A DNA stretch of 64,000 nucleotides, taken from the NCBI RefSeq assembly GCF_006715395.1, contig NZ_VFNC01000001.1, positions 2,604,001 to 2,668,000 of the forward strand, written 5' to 3'. The translations under genes were made by a program, and so were the position numbers. The notes beneath the pieces are model-generated. The model did not search any database and was not told where the DNA came from. It saw nothing but the letters and a program-made list of their open reading frames with translations. The stretch comes from Streptomyces sp. SLBN-31 (GTDB lineage Bacteria > Actinomycetota > Actinomycetes > Streptomycetales > Streptomycetaceae). Below, piece by piece: positions 1 through 8,105 of this stretch. Numbering within the stretch: the stretch's first letter is position 1; every line of letters starts with the position of its first letter.

Positions 1-52
1 CACACAGTGGCCGGTATGCCCCGAGGGTGACCCGACACATAAGGAGTGCGCG

Positions 53-226
53 GTGACACCGGAGAAGACGAATCGCGAACAACGCCCCAAGGAACGCACC
101 GAGCGCGCCGGCCGCAGGCCCGGCGAGCTCGGCAGCCTGGACGTGTGGGCCCGGTCGGCCCCGATCCGCCTGGCGGGTTACGAGGACGACCTCGCCGAAC
201 CCCACATCCTGCCCAGCGTCGACTGA
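53..226 (+). CDS. small uncharacterised protein (57 aa)
   Basis: A 57-residue reading frame starts with GTG seven bases after a strong AAGGAG ribosome-binding site and ends just before a perfect hairpin terminator, so it looks like a complete small gene. The N-terminal third is charged and basic (Lys, Arg, Glu). The C-terminal half contains the run LDVWARSAPIRLAGYEDD and ends PHILPSVD. There is no signal peptide, membrane segment or cysteine. I do not recognise the family; it could be a small regulator, a peptide precursor or a structural accessory protein. Bases 1-30 also read as an open frame ending in TGA at 28-30, which may be the tail of an upstream gene on the same strand; if so, this ORF is its downstream operon partner. 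Confidence 0.5.
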   Translation: MTPEKTNREQRPKERTERAGRRPGELGSLDVWARSAPIRLAGYEDDLAEPHILPSVD

Positions 227-301
227 ACCCACGGCAGGATCTTCGCGATCGCCGACCGCGGGGGGCGTACCGCCACACTCACGTCCCCCGCGGAACACAG
301 C

Positions 302-327
302 AGCCGCGGCCGAGACCGGCCGCGGCT
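302..327. terminator. perfect inverted repeat, probable terminator
   Basis: Arms AGCCGCGGCC and GGCCGCGGCT are perfectly complementary around a 6-nt loop. It follows the small gene ending at 226 and precedes the 3' end of the minus-strand LysE gene at 379, so it can serve both converging transcripts. There is no clear T-run, as is common for actinobacterial terminators. Confidence 0.7.
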
Positions 328-378
328 CCGTGTGTATCGGTCCGTCTCCGTGTATCGGTCCGTCTCCTCGTGACCGTC

Positions 379-1014
379 CTAGTCCTTGCGGCCGGTGACG
401 GCCACGGTCACGCCCAGGGCGATCATGGTCAGGCCGCCGGTCCCGCCCACCAGCGACAGCCGGCGCGGGGAGCGGGCGAACCAGGCGCGGGCGGTGGAGG
501 CGGCCAGGCCCCACACACTGTCTGAGGCCAGCGCGATGGCGTTGAAGACCAGGCCCAGCACCAGCATCTGCAGCGTGACGTGCCCCCGGTCGCGGTCGAC
601 GAACTGCGGGAGGACGGCCGCGAAGAACACGATCGTCTTGGGGTTGGTCACGCCGACGGCGAACCCCTCCCAGAACGTGCGCAGCCCGCTGTGCGCCTCC
701 CCGCCGCCCGCGAACGCCGCCCGCAGCGAACTTCGGGTGCGCCACGCCCGGATCCCCAGGTACACCAGGTAGGCGGCACCGGCCAGCTTCAGCGCGGTGA
801 AGACCAGGACGGAGCGTTCCACGACGGAACCGATGCCGACCGCCACGGCCACCACCAGCAGATAGGCGCCGAGCGTGTTGCCCACGACAGTGGTCAGCGC
901 GGCCCGGCGCCCCTGGGCGAGCGCCCGTCCGACGACGAACAGGACGCTGGGGCCCGGGATCACGATCAGCAGGAAGGACAGCGCCGCGAAGGCGAGCAGT
1001 CGGTCGGTGGACAT
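379..1014 (-). CDS. LysE/RhtB family amino-acid exporter
   Basis: This is a membrane exporter of the LysE/RhtB superfamily, which pumps amino acids or their analogues out of the cell. About 211 residues and roughly six hydrophobic segments match the family. The N-terminal signature region IVIPGPSVLFVVGRALAQG (about residues 17-36) carries the characteristic PGP motif and is followed by GNTLGAYLL. A second conserved patch, VGVTNPKTIVFFAAVLPQFV, lies near residue 125. Three in-frame ATG codons lie at 1026, 1017 and 1014. I chose 1014 because an AAGAG element precedes it, while the first ATG has no ribosome site; a 215-residue form from 1026 is the alternative. The gene stands alone, and the substrate cannot be read from the sequence. 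Confidence 0.85.
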   Translation of the reverse strand: MSTDRLLAFAALSFLLIVIPGPSVLFVVGRALAQGRRAALTTVVGNTLGAYLLVVAVAVGIGSVVERSVLVFTALKLAGAAYLVYLGIRAWRTRSSLRAAFAGGGEAHSGLRTFWEGFAVGVTNPKTIVFFAAVLPQFVDRDRGHVTLQMLVLGLVFNAIALASDSVWGLAASTARAWFARSPRRLSLVGGTGGLTMIALGVTVAVTGRKD

Positions 1015-1073
1015 CATGCTCTTCATGCAAGCACGACGAGGCGCCCGGCCTCAGCCCTATTTTCCGCGGCCCC

Positions 1074-2420
1074 TCAGTCCAGCGGCGCCGTGCGCTGCCA
1101 CGGATGCAGCTCCTCCAGCTGCCGTGCCACCTCCAGCAGCAGCGCCTCCGATCCCGGGCGGCCCACCAGCTGGACGGCGGTCGGGGCGCCGGAGGGCAGG
1201 GTGCCGAAGGGCACGGCCATCGCCGGCCAGCCGGTCAGGTTCCAGGGCGGGGTGAGCGGCGAGTAGTTGGTGTTGGCGACGATGTTGGCCAGCCAGCCCC
1301 GCTCGTCCCAGGCCACCGACCTGGGGGAGCGGCGGGCCAGCGCCGGGGTGAGCAGCACGTCGTACTCGTCGAAGAACGGCTCCAGACGGCGGCGCAGCCG
1401 CTCCCGGCTGTCGCCTGCGCGGACGCGGCCGACGAAGCGGCGGCCGACCGCTGCGTGCACGCGCGTGCGCCGGGTCAGCAGGCGCGGGTCGAGGCCCTGG
1501 GCGTCCACCGCCGTGCCCGCCGTCCAGTGCGTGAGGGAGGTCGTGCTCAGTGAGAGCGGGTAGGGCGGGTCCGCGCGGCGGACCTGGTGGCCGGCCTTGA
1601 TCAGGACGCCGGCGGCGTCGCGGGCCGCGGTCGTGTACGGCCGGGTGACGGTCACACCGGCCAGGGGACTGCGCAGCGACACGGCGATCCTGCGGATGGC
1701 CGGCTCGGACGGCGCCGCCTCGGTGTCGGTGTCCGCGAGCACCGCCAGCATCAGGCGGGCGTCCTCGACGGTCGTGGCAAGGGGCCCGTTCTCCGACATG
1801 CCGAACCAGTCGCCGTCGCTGATGCCCGCCGGGACGACCCCGTGGCCCGGCTTGATGGTGACCAGACCGCAGTTGGCGGCCGGGATACGCAGGGACCCCA
1901 TGCCGTCGTTGCCGAGGGCGAGCGGCACGAACCCGGCGGCCACCGCAGCCCCGCTGCCGCCCGAGGAGCCGCCCGCCGTGCGGGTGAGGTCCCACGGGTT
2001 GCGGGCGGTGCCGTGCACGCCCTCGGTGGTGCCGAAGACACACAGCTCGGGCACGTTCGTCAGGCCCACGACCACCGCGCCCGCCGCCCGCAGCCGAGCC
2101 ACGGTGACATGGTCCTCGGCGGCGGGAGTGTCCGGGCTCGCGGCCGAGCCGACCCGGTTGGACTCGCCCCGCACGGCGAGGTTGTCCTTGACCGCGACCG
2201 GCACACCGGCCAGGGGCAGCTCGGCCAGGTCGGCACGCGAGGCCACCTCGTCGGCCTCGGCCAGCGCCGCCTCGGCCCGCACGACCCGGAACGCCCCGAC
2301 ACGTCCGTCCAGCCGTTCGATCCGGGCGAGATGCTCGGCCACCACGTCCCGCGGCGTGGCGCGCTTCTCGCGTACGGCGGCGGCGATCTCGGCGGCGGTC
2401 CGGCCGACCCAGCTGGTCAC
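1074..2420 (-). CDS. amidase signature family amidase
   Basis: This 448-residue protein is an amidase-signature serine hydrolase that cleaves carboxamides. The Ser-cisSer-Lys triad is visible: the Lys in GVPVAVKDNL (about residue 79), the cis-Ser and nearby residues in TAGGSSGGSGAAVAAG (about 150-165), and the serine in GMGSLRIPAANCG (about 173-185), where the usual second glycine-rich stretch is slightly altered. Length and domain order are normal for the family, and the C-terminal WPAMAVPFG and GRPGSEALLLEVA segments are typical. No binding or transport partner lies beside it, so the substrate is unknown. It should act in the cytoplasm, since no signal peptide is seen. Confidence 0.88.
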   Translation of the reverse strand: MTSWVGRTAAEIAAAVREKRATPRDVVAEHLARIERLDGRVGAFRVVRAEAALAEADEVASRADLAELPLAGVPVAVKDNLAVRGESNRVGSAASPDTPAAEDHVTVARLRAAGAVVVGLTNVPELCVFGTTEGVHGTARNPWDLTRTAGGSSGGSGAAVAAGFVPLALGNDGMGSLRIPAANCGLVTIKPGHGVVPAGISDGDWFGMSENGPLATTVEDARLMLAVLADTDTEAAPSEPAIRRIAVSLRSPLAGVTVTRPYTTAARDAAGVLIKAGHQVRRADPPYPLSLSTTSLTHWTAGTAVDAQGLDPRLLTRRTRVHAAVGRRFVGRVRAGDSRERLRRRLEPFFDEYDVLLTPALARRSPRSVAWDERGWLANIVANTNYSPLTPPWNLTGWPAMAVPFGTLPSGAPTAVQLVGRPGSEALLLEVARQLEELHPWQRTAPLD

Positions 2421-2708
2421 GGGCGCTCCTCGGGGGTGCTTGCTCGTCGGTACTCGTCAGTAATCTTCGCTACGGAGAGCACTCTGCCCCGGAGCCCTGC
2501 CCCACGTCGAGAGCGCCGGCTCTTGGACATTCGGGCGTGTCTTCTTGGACTTTTCGAGGGGTGCCGTCGGGCCGCTCCTCTCGGACCCGCAGGTCATCCG
2601 ATCACTGGCCCAACTGGGGCCGAATCGCACCCCATTGACAGCCCTCGGGGGCCGCCCGCTGATCACACCTCCGATGAATGGTGGAGCCTCCGTGCGAGGT
2701 GGAGTGGC

Positions 2709-2801
2709 ATGGGTGAGTTCCGAAAGAGAGCGCTGCGCCTGTTGGGCGCGGCAGCGGCACTGGCGCTCCTGGTGGCGCCGACGTCGGTGGCCGCGCGGGA
2801 G
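2709..2801 (+). pseudogene. orphan signal-peptide-coding stub, possible gene remnant
   Basis: An ATG with a GGTGGAG ribosome-binding site opens a frame encoding a convincing Sec signal peptide (MGEFRKRALRLLG, then a run of Ala/Leu/Val, then SVAA as a cleavage site, about 29 residues). After the signal peptide the frame loses protein character: it turns Arg/Gly/Pro-rich and runs antisense into the DedA gene. The simplest reading is the 5' end of a secreted-protein gene whose body was deleted. A very short secreted peptide after a frameshift is possible but I cannot support it. The end coordinate is arbitrary. Confidence 0.3.
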
Positions 2802-2912
2802 GAACGGCAGCAGGCTGCTCAAGACAGCGGTACGGGCCGCCGCCGCGGCTGCGGCCGTCCTCCTCGCGCGGTTCGCCCTCTACCGCTCGCGGGTCTGGCG
2901 GCGGGAGCGCCG

Positions 2913-3521
2913 TCAGGCGTGGTTGCGGCGGTGCTTGCGCACGCGCCAGACGATGAGGGCGACGACCGCCAGTACAGCCGTCACCAGCGCGACGGACCGC
3001 CCGACCAGGGTCTCCGCCTGCTGGTAGGCGGCCCCCGCGGCGTAGCCGAGCACGGCGTTGCCGACACCCCAGATCGCTCCGCCGAGCGCGTTGTAGAGCA
3101 GGAAGCGGCGGTACGGCATGTCCGAGGCGCCGGCCATCGCCGGGACGAAGGAGCGGAACAGGGCGATGAAGCGGCCGATGAACACCGCCGCCGGCCCGTG
3201 CCGGCGCAGCAGGTCGCGGGACTTCTCCACCCGCTGCGTCTTCCGGCGCAGCGGGCGGCTGCCCAGCAGTCGCGGCCCCGCACGGCGGCCGATCTCGTAG
3301 CCGACGCCGTCACCGACGATCGCGGCGACGACGACGGCGACCGAAAGCCACACCAGGTCGACCACGCCCTGCCGGGCCAGCACGCCACCGACGATCACCG
3401 CCGTCTCCCCGGGCAGCACGAACCCGAAGAACAGCGCGTCCTCGGCGAAGACCATGGCCGAGACAACCACGTACACCACGGGCGCGGAGAGATCGTCGAG
3501 CCAGTGGAGGAGCGTGCTCAT
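2913..3521 (-). CDS. DedA family (SNARE-associated) membrane protein
   Basis: This 202-residue integral membrane protein belongs to the DedA/VTT family. Members act in membrane homeostasis, and some are undecaprenyl-phosphate or phospholipid flippases. Typical features are FGFVLPGETAVIVGGVLA near residues 32-50, the G.E.GRRAG cytoplasmic motif around 70-80, and FIGRFIALFRSFVPAMAGASDMPYRRF split over about 114-142, which carries the conserved R...F...P...G pattern. The C-terminus is a transmembrane helix followed by a basic tail (RVRKHRRNHA). The ATG at 3521 has a purine-rich GGGAAGGGAG site. It is monocistronic, and no specific substrate can be inferred. Confidence 0.87.
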   Translation of the reverse strand: MSTLLHWLDDLSAPVVYVVVSAMVFAEDALFFGFVLPGETAVIVGGVLARQGVVDLVWLSVAVVVAAIVGDGVGYEIGRRAGPRLLGSRPLRRKTQRVEKSRDLLRRHGPAAVFIGRFIALFRSFVPAMAGASDMPYRRFLLYNALGGAIWGVGNAVLGYAAGAAYQQAETLVGRSVALVTAVLAVVALIVWRVRKHRRNHA

Positions 3522-3585
3522 CCGCCGACTCCCTTCCCGGCCGCCGCGCGGTGACCTTCACCGCCGACGCAACGAGTACCCAGTG

Positions 3586-4104
3586 CTAGCGCCGAGAGGC
3601 GTCCTCGGACGGGCGGCACCGCAGGATGTTGATCGCGGTCATGGTCAGGACGGTGTCGCCGTGCTGGTCGAGGACCTCGATCGCGGTGCGCACGAGCCCG
3701 CGGTCCGGCTTCGAGCGCGACAGGCGTGCCTCCTTGACGGTCGTCCGCAGGGACAGCGTGTCACCGGGGCGGACCGGTCGCACCCAGCGCAGTTCGTCGA
3801 TGCCGGGGGAGGCCAGGCTCGCCACCCTGCTCACGTAGTGGTCGGCGTACAGTCGCATCATGACGGCGCAGGTGTGCCAGCCGCTGGCGATCAGGCCGCC
3901 GAAGGGGCCCTGGGTCGCGGCCCGCGGGTCGGTGTGGATGCTCTGCGGATCGAACTCGCCGGCGAAGCGGAGGATCTCCTCCTCGGTGACGGTGATGCTG
4001 CCGTACTCGTAGACCTCGCCCGGGACGTAGTCCTCGTACCAGCGGTCCTCGACCGGGGCGGCGAAGTCGGCGTCGCTGAGCGTGGTGGTGGTCGCGGGTC
4101 CCAT
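3586..4104 (-). CDS. MaoC family dehydratase (hot-dog fold)
   Basis: This 172-residue protein has the MaoC/R-specific enoyl-CoA hydratase fold. It begins MGPATTTTLSDADF; the catalytic hydratase-2 signature is FAGEFDPQSIHTDPRAA (about residues 51-67), with the Asp/His pair conserved, followed by FGGLIASGWHTCAVMMRL. A characteristic hot-dog beta sheet (VRPGDTLSLRTTVKEAR) follows. Members hydrate trans-2-enoyl-CoA thioesters or act in beta-oxidation-like and CoA-ester pathways; no acyl-CoA neighbour narrows the choice. The open frame continues upstream without a stop to 4479, but that extension is the wreck of a different gene (see 4145-4541), so I place the start at the ATG at 4104. Confidence 0.85.
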   Translation of the reverse strand: MGPATTTTLSDADFAAPVEDRWYEDYVPGEVYEYGSITVTEEEILRFAGEFDPQSIHTDPRAATQGPFGGLIASGWHTCAVMMRLYADHYVSRVASLASPGIDELRWVRPVRPGDTLSLRTTVKEARLSRSKPDRGLVRTAIEVLDQHGDTVLTMTAINILRCRPSEDASRR

Positions 4105-4144
4105 GAGCGTCACGATAGTGGCCGTCGGCGAGCGCGGCGGGCCG

Positions 4145-4541
4145 TCAGGTCTCGCTGAGGACTCGCTCGAGGAAGTCCACCGAGTGAGCAGGGCCTGGGC
4201 GTGCACCAGCACGAGGGGGTCGTTGTCGACGTACACGATGCAGCTGGCGGGGGCGATCCGCTGGGCCACCTCGTGGGTGTTGTCGGCCGTGGGCAGTCCG
4301 GTGCCGACGTCCAGGAACTGGCATATGCCGGCCTCGGCGGTCAGGAGGCTCACGGCCCGGTTCAGGAAGCGCCGTTGGAGGCGGGCGAGCATGGCGATGT
4401 CCGGGAACATCCGCAGGATCGTCTCGCCCACCTGGCGGTCGCGGCGTAGTTGTCCTTGCCGCTGAGCGGGAAGTTCCACACCCGGGCCGAGTGGGGCTGG
4501 TCCGGTCGCAGCCGGTCGTCCGGCGGGGCTTCGTCGGTCAT
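4145..4541 (-). pseudogene. broken DUF574-type SAM methyltransferase, frameshifted and fused to a foreign tail
   Basis: Reading from the ATG at 4541, the sequence encodes the usual start of a DUF574 (Methyltransf_19) protein, through HSARVWNFPLSGKDNYAA. One base is then missing near 4447 and the correct frame shifts. The shifted frame continues with RQVGETILRMFPDIAMLARL, the SAM-binding stretch FLDVGTGLPTADNTHEVAQ, and IVYVDNDPLVLVHAQALL. There the methyltransferase stops and, in yet another frame, the DNA encodes AHSVDFLERVLSET followed by TGA at 4145, which looks like the C-terminus of an unrelated enzyme. About half the family length is absent. An intact relative of this family occurs at 48487-49299. 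Confidence 0.75.
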
Positions 4542-4661
4542 GGGGAAAAGGTCACAGGAAGTGGGCGGCTCCGTCCGGCCGTTGACACCGGCCGGGGTCC
4601 GGTGCGCGGCGTACCGCAGGGGCCTCCGGCTCCCGGGGGGGACGGTCCGGGCGGCGTCGCG

Positions 4662-5708
4662 TCAGCCGCCCCGCGCCGCGCCCGTGCTGTCGCGCACGAT
4701 CACCCGTGGCACCGGTACGCGCACCGTCCGGGCCGGCCCCCCGTCCACCAGCGCGGTCAGCTCCCGCGCCGCCGTGCGCCCGAACTCCACGCTGTCCCTG
4801 GACAGGGCCGACAGCCACGGCTTGACCATGCGGCACAGCGCCGAGTCCTCCCAGGCCACCACCGACACGTCGGCCGGTACGGAGAACCCGAGTTCGCCGG
4901 CGGTGGCCACGCCGGCGACGGCCATCACGTCGTTGTCGTAGATCAGGGCCGTCGGGGGAGCGGGGCGCTCCAGGACCCGGCGGGTGACGGCCGCGCCCTC
5001 CGCGTCGGAGTAGTCCGTGGTCACCGACTCCACCTCGGTCAGGCCCCGGCGTCCGGCCTCGGCGCGCAGGGCGCGGATCCGGCGTTCGGTGTGGGCCAGG
5101 CCCGGCAGACCGGCGATGTGCACGATCCGGCGATGGCCGAGCGCGTACAACTCGTCCACGACCGAGGCCATGGCGCCCGCGTCGTCCGCCCACACGGTGG
5201 AGATGCCGGGATGGCGTTCGTCCGGCGCGCCGCCGATCACCACGGCCGGCAGGCCGAGCTCGTCCAGGAGGCCGGGGCGCGGGTCGTGGGTGCGGGGGTC
5301 GACCACGAGGACACCGTCGACGCGGTGCTCGGCCCACCAGCGGCGGTAGACCGCGCACTCGTCGGCCACGTCCTCCACCACCTGGAAGAGCAGGCCGAGA
5401 TGGCGTTCGGCCAGCACCTCCTGGATGCCCGAGACGAGTTGGAGGAAGAACGAGTCCACGCCGAGCGTGTCCGCGGGCCGGGCGAGCACGAAGCCGACCG
5501 TCGCAGCGCCCTCCCCGGACAGCTGGCGCGCCGCCGTGCTGGGCCGCCAGCCCAGCTGCTCGGCGACCCGGCGCACCCGGTCGCGGGTTCCCTCGGAAAC
5601 CCCCGGCCGGCCGTTGAGAGCGAAGGACACCGCGCTCTGGGAGACCCCGGCATGCCGTGCGATGTCCTTCATCGTGGGCCGGGGCGCGGGTGACCGCTTG
5701 CCTGACAC
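4662..5708 (-). CDS. LacI family transcriptional regulator of the glycan locus
   Basis: This 348-residue repressor has the classic LacI layout. The N-terminal helix-turn-helix MKDIARHAGVSQSAVSFALN (about 13-32) and hinge helix (STAARQLSGEG) are followed by a periplasmic-binding-protein-like sensor domain with VDGVLVVDPR, a pseudo-repeat and SVVAWEDSALCRMVKPWLSA. It is divergent from the binding protein, permease and glycosidase genes at 5904-15434, with palindromic A/T-rich elements between them, so it very probably represses those genes until an imported oligosaccharide is bound. The effector is not readable; the locus suggests an N-glycan-derived mannoside. Confidence 0.9.
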   Translation of the reverse strand: MSGKRSPAPRPTMKDIARHAGVSQSAVSFALNGRPGVSEGTRDRVRRVAEQLGWRPSTAARQLSGEGAATVGFVLARPADTLGVDSFFLQLVSGIQEVLAERHLGLLFQVVEDVADECAVYRRWWAEHRVDGVLVVDPRTHDPRPGLLDELGLPAVVIGGAPDERHPGISTVWADDAGAMASVVDELYALGHRRIVHIAGLPGLAHTERRIRALRAEAGRRGLTEVESVTTDYSDAEGAAVTRRVLERPAPPTALIYDNDVMAVAGVATAGELGFSVPADVSVVAWEDSALCRMVKPWLSALSRDSVEFGRTAARELTALVDGGPARTVRVPVPRVIVRDSTGAARGG

Positions 5709-5750
5709 GGTGATTCCCCATTCGTCCGACGGATTCCGCGAGAATATGCA

Positions 5751-5804
5751 CTAATGCGGTTCAGCTGCAAGAACCTAATGCGCTTTAGCAACTAATGAAA
5801 TTAG
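5751..5804. promoter_or_regulatory. cluster of three LacI-type operator-like palindromes
   Basis: Between the divergent LacI regulator and the binding-protein gene three related elements share the half-site CTAATG: CTAATGCGGTTCAG (5751-5764, imperfect), CTAATGCGCTTTAG (5775-5788, one mismatch from perfect, central CG as in many LacI operators) and CTAATGAAATTAG (5792-5804, perfect 5-bp arms around GAA). Their A/T richness stands out in this genome. They lie about 100-150 bp upstream of the transporter gene start. Operator assignment is inference from position and symmetry. Confidence 0.65.
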
Positions 5805-5903
5805 CTTCGCCGGTGCCATTGACGGGCCGCTGAAACGGCGTGCAGGGTCTCGGTCGTTGGCCAACCCCGCTGCCACTCCGCCGCACAAGGAGGCCGTTCC
5901 ATC

Positions 5904-7196
5904 GTGCCCGTTTCCCGCAGAACTCTCGCCGCCGCCACTGCCCTCTGTCTCGCCCTGCCGTTGAGCGCCTGCGGCTCCGGGAGCGACGGCGGCGGCTCGA
6001 CCGACGCCTCCGGCAAGGTCCAGGGGGACATCACCTTCCAGACCTGGAACCTGCGCGCGAACTTCAAGGACTACTTCGAGGGAGTCATCGCCGACTTCGA
6101 GAAGAAGTACCCGGACACCCGTGTGAAGTGGGTCGACCAGCCCGCCGAGGGCTACGCCGACAAGATCAGCGCGGACGCGGCGGGCGGCACCCTTCCCGAC
6201 GTCGTCAACGTCTCCCCGGACCTCGTCGCCCCGCTCGCCAAGGCGGGCCTCGCCCTCGACCTCGACAAGGCCGCGGCGAAGTACAAGAAGGAGTACCTGG
6301 CAGGCGCCTGGGCCAGCCACCGGATACCGGGCATGACGGGGACGTACGCCTTCCCCTGGTACCTCAACACGGGCCCGCTGTTCTACAACAAGTCCCTCTT
6401 CAAGAAGGCCGGCCTCGACCCCGAGACGCCGCCGAAGACGTACGACGAACTCTTCGCCGACGCCCTCGAACTCGCGAAGAAGAGCGACGGCAAGGTGGCG
6501 ACCCTCGCCAACGTCCCGACGATCGAGGACTTCGGCCGCTACGGCGTCGAGCTGATGAACAAGCAGGGCACCGCGTTCACCTTCAACGACGCCAAGGGCG
6601 TCCAGATGCTCGCGAAGTACAAGGAGTTGTACGACGCGAAGGCCCTGGACCCGCAGGCGCTCACCGCCACCCCGGAGTCCTCCGGACGGAAGTTCCTCAC
6701 CGAGGCCGTCGCCATGAACCCGGGCAGCGCCCTCGACCTCGGCAACTTCAAGAAGCAGGCGCCGAACCTGTACAAGAACATCGGCATCACCGACCAGATC
6801 ACCAGCACCGGCCACGTCAACATGTACGTCATGGGCGTGATGGTCAACTCCAAGACCAAGCACACGCCGGCCGCCGTGGCCTTCGCGCACTTCGTCACCG
6901 ACGCCGAGCACCAGATGTCCTTCGCCAAGAAGGTCGCCATCTTCCCCAGCACCGCCGGCTCCCTCGACGACCCGTACTTCACCAAGGAGGACGGCAGCGA
7001 CGAGACGCGGGTGCGCGTCGCCGCCGCCAAGTCGCTCAAGAACGCGGTCAACTACACTCCGGTGCTGTTCAGCGAGCAGATGAAGACGGCGCTGCGCAAC
7101 GAGGTGGCCAAGGCACTGCAGGGCAAGGAGAGCCCCAAGGCGGCTCTCGACAACGCTGTCAAGCAGTGCAACACGCTTCTCCAGCAGCAGGGATAG
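5904..7196 (+). CDS. ABC transporter sugar-binding lipoprotein (extracellular solute-binding family 1)
   Basis: This 430-residue lipoprotein is the substrate-capturing component of an ABC importer, anchored on the outer face of the membrane. The signal peptide ends in the lipobox LSAC with Cys23, followed by a Gly/Ser/Asp linker. The mature part shows family-1 features: ITFQTWNLRANFKDYFEGVIADFEKKYP near the start, then a two-lobe fold with FPWYLNTGPLFYNKSLFKKAGLD. The GTG start at 5904 lies 10 nt after AAGGAGG. It heads an operon with two permeases and three glycosidases, so it probably binds an oligosaccharide released by the GH85 enzyme; no ATPase gene is present. Confidence 0.9.
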   Translation: MPVSRRTLAAATALCLALPLSACGSGSDGGGSTDASGKVQGDITFQTWNLRANFKDYFEGVIADFEKKYPDTRVKWVDQPAEGYADKISADAAGGTLPDVVNVSPDLVAPLAKAGLALDLDKAAAKYKKEYLAGAWASHRIPGMTGTYAFPWYLNTGPLFYNKSLFKKAGLDPETPPKTYDELFADALELAKKSDGKVATLANVPTIEDFGRYGVELMNKQGTAFTFNDAKGVQMLAKYKELYDAKALDPQALTATPESSGRKFLTEAVAMNPGSALDLGNFKKQAPNLYKNIGITDQITSTGHVNMYVMGVMVNSKTKHTPAAVAFAHFVTDAEHQMSFAKKVAIFPSTAGSLDDPYFTKEDGSDETRVRVAAAKSLKNAVNYTPVLFSEQMKTALRNEVAKALQGKESPKAALDNAVKQCNTLLQQQG

Positions 7197-7202
7197 CGTC
7201 CG

Positions 7203-8105
7203 ATGGCCCTGTCCACCGCCTCCCGGGTGCAGCGCGTGCGGCGCCAACTGCCGTTCAGCCCATGGATGTTCGCAGCGCCCGGGCTGCTGATCACCGGCGT
7301 CTTCATCCTGTACCCCTTCGTCTCCACGCTGGTCAACTCCCTCACCGACCGCCGCACCCTGATCCCGGGGAAGTTCGTAGGGCTCGCCAACTTCCGCGAG
7401 CTGCTGCACGACGACATGTTCTGGATCGGCCTGCGCAACAGCACGCTCTACGTGGTGGGGGTCGTCCCCGCGCTCGTGGTCCTGCCGCTGCTGCTCGCGC
7501 TGCTGGTCCAGAAGAACATCCCCGGCATCACCTTCTTCCGGTCCGCCTTCTACACCCCGGTCGTCGCCTCGATCGTCGTCGTCGGGCTGATCTGGGTGTG
7601 GCTGCTGGACGAACGCGGCCTGGTGAACTCGCTGTTGGAGACCGTCGGGGTCGGCCGGGTCGGCTTCCTCAGCGACCAGTGGCTGCTCCTGCTGAGCGCC
7701 ATGGCCGTCACGGTCTGGAAGGGCCTCGGCTACTACATGATCATTTATCTGGCGGCGCTGGCGAACGTCCCCCGCGAACTCCACGAGGCCGCCGCCGTCG
7801 ACGGCGCGGGAGCGGTGCGCCGCTTCCTCACTGTCACGGTGCCCGCCGTCCGCTCCACCATGGTCCTGGTCGGCGCGCTGTCCTCGGTGGCCGCCTTCAA
7901 GGTCTTCTCCGAGGTGTACCTGATGGCGGGGCCCAGCGGCGGACCGGCCGGCGAGGACACGACCCTCGTCATGCTGGTCCAGCGCACCGGCACCGGCCTG
8001 ACCGGGCGCGTCGGCTACGCCTCGGCCATCTCCGTGGTCGTCTTCGTCGTCACCGTCGTGCTGATGCTGCTCGTACTGCGCGCCGACCGGAGGGACGGGA
8101 CATGA
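7203..8105 (+). CDS. ABC transporter permease, MalF-like
   Basis: This 300-residue inner-membrane permease has six predicted membrane spans. The N-terminus reads MFAAPGLLITGVFILYPF and the EAA loop EAAAVDGAGAVRRFLTVTVP (about residues 197-216), which contacts the ATPase, is clearly present. It begins 6 nt after the binding-protein stop and overlaps the next permease by 4 nt (ATGA at 8102). Together they form the heterodimeric translocation pore of a carbohydrate uptake family 1 transporter. Confidence 0.92.
   Translation: MALSTASRVQRVRRQLPFSPWMFAAPGLLITGVFILYPFVSTLVNSLTDRRTLIPGKFVGLANFRELLHDDMFWIGLRNSTLYVVGVVPALVVLPLLLALLVQKNIPGITFFRSAFYTPVVASIVVVGLIWVWLLDERGLVNSLLETVGVGRVGFLSDQWLLLLSAMAVTVWKGLGYYMIIYLAALANVPRELHEAAAVDGAGAVRRFLTVTVPAVRSTMVLVGALSSVAAFKVFSEVYLMAGPSGGPAGEDTTLVMLVQRTGTGLTGRVGYASAISVVVFVVTVVLMLLVLRADRRDGT

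Noticed and set aside
1587..3554. A 655-codon plus-strand open frame across the amidase and DedA genes
   Set aside because: Antisense shadow: Arg/Gly/Pro/His-rich translation without domains, caused by high GC; the minus-strand genes have clear family motifs.
3586..4479. A natural methyltransferase-MaoC fusion protein
   Set aside because: The methyltransferase part is truncated and frameshifted relative to its own ATG at 4541; MaoC has a proper ATG and full domain from 4104.
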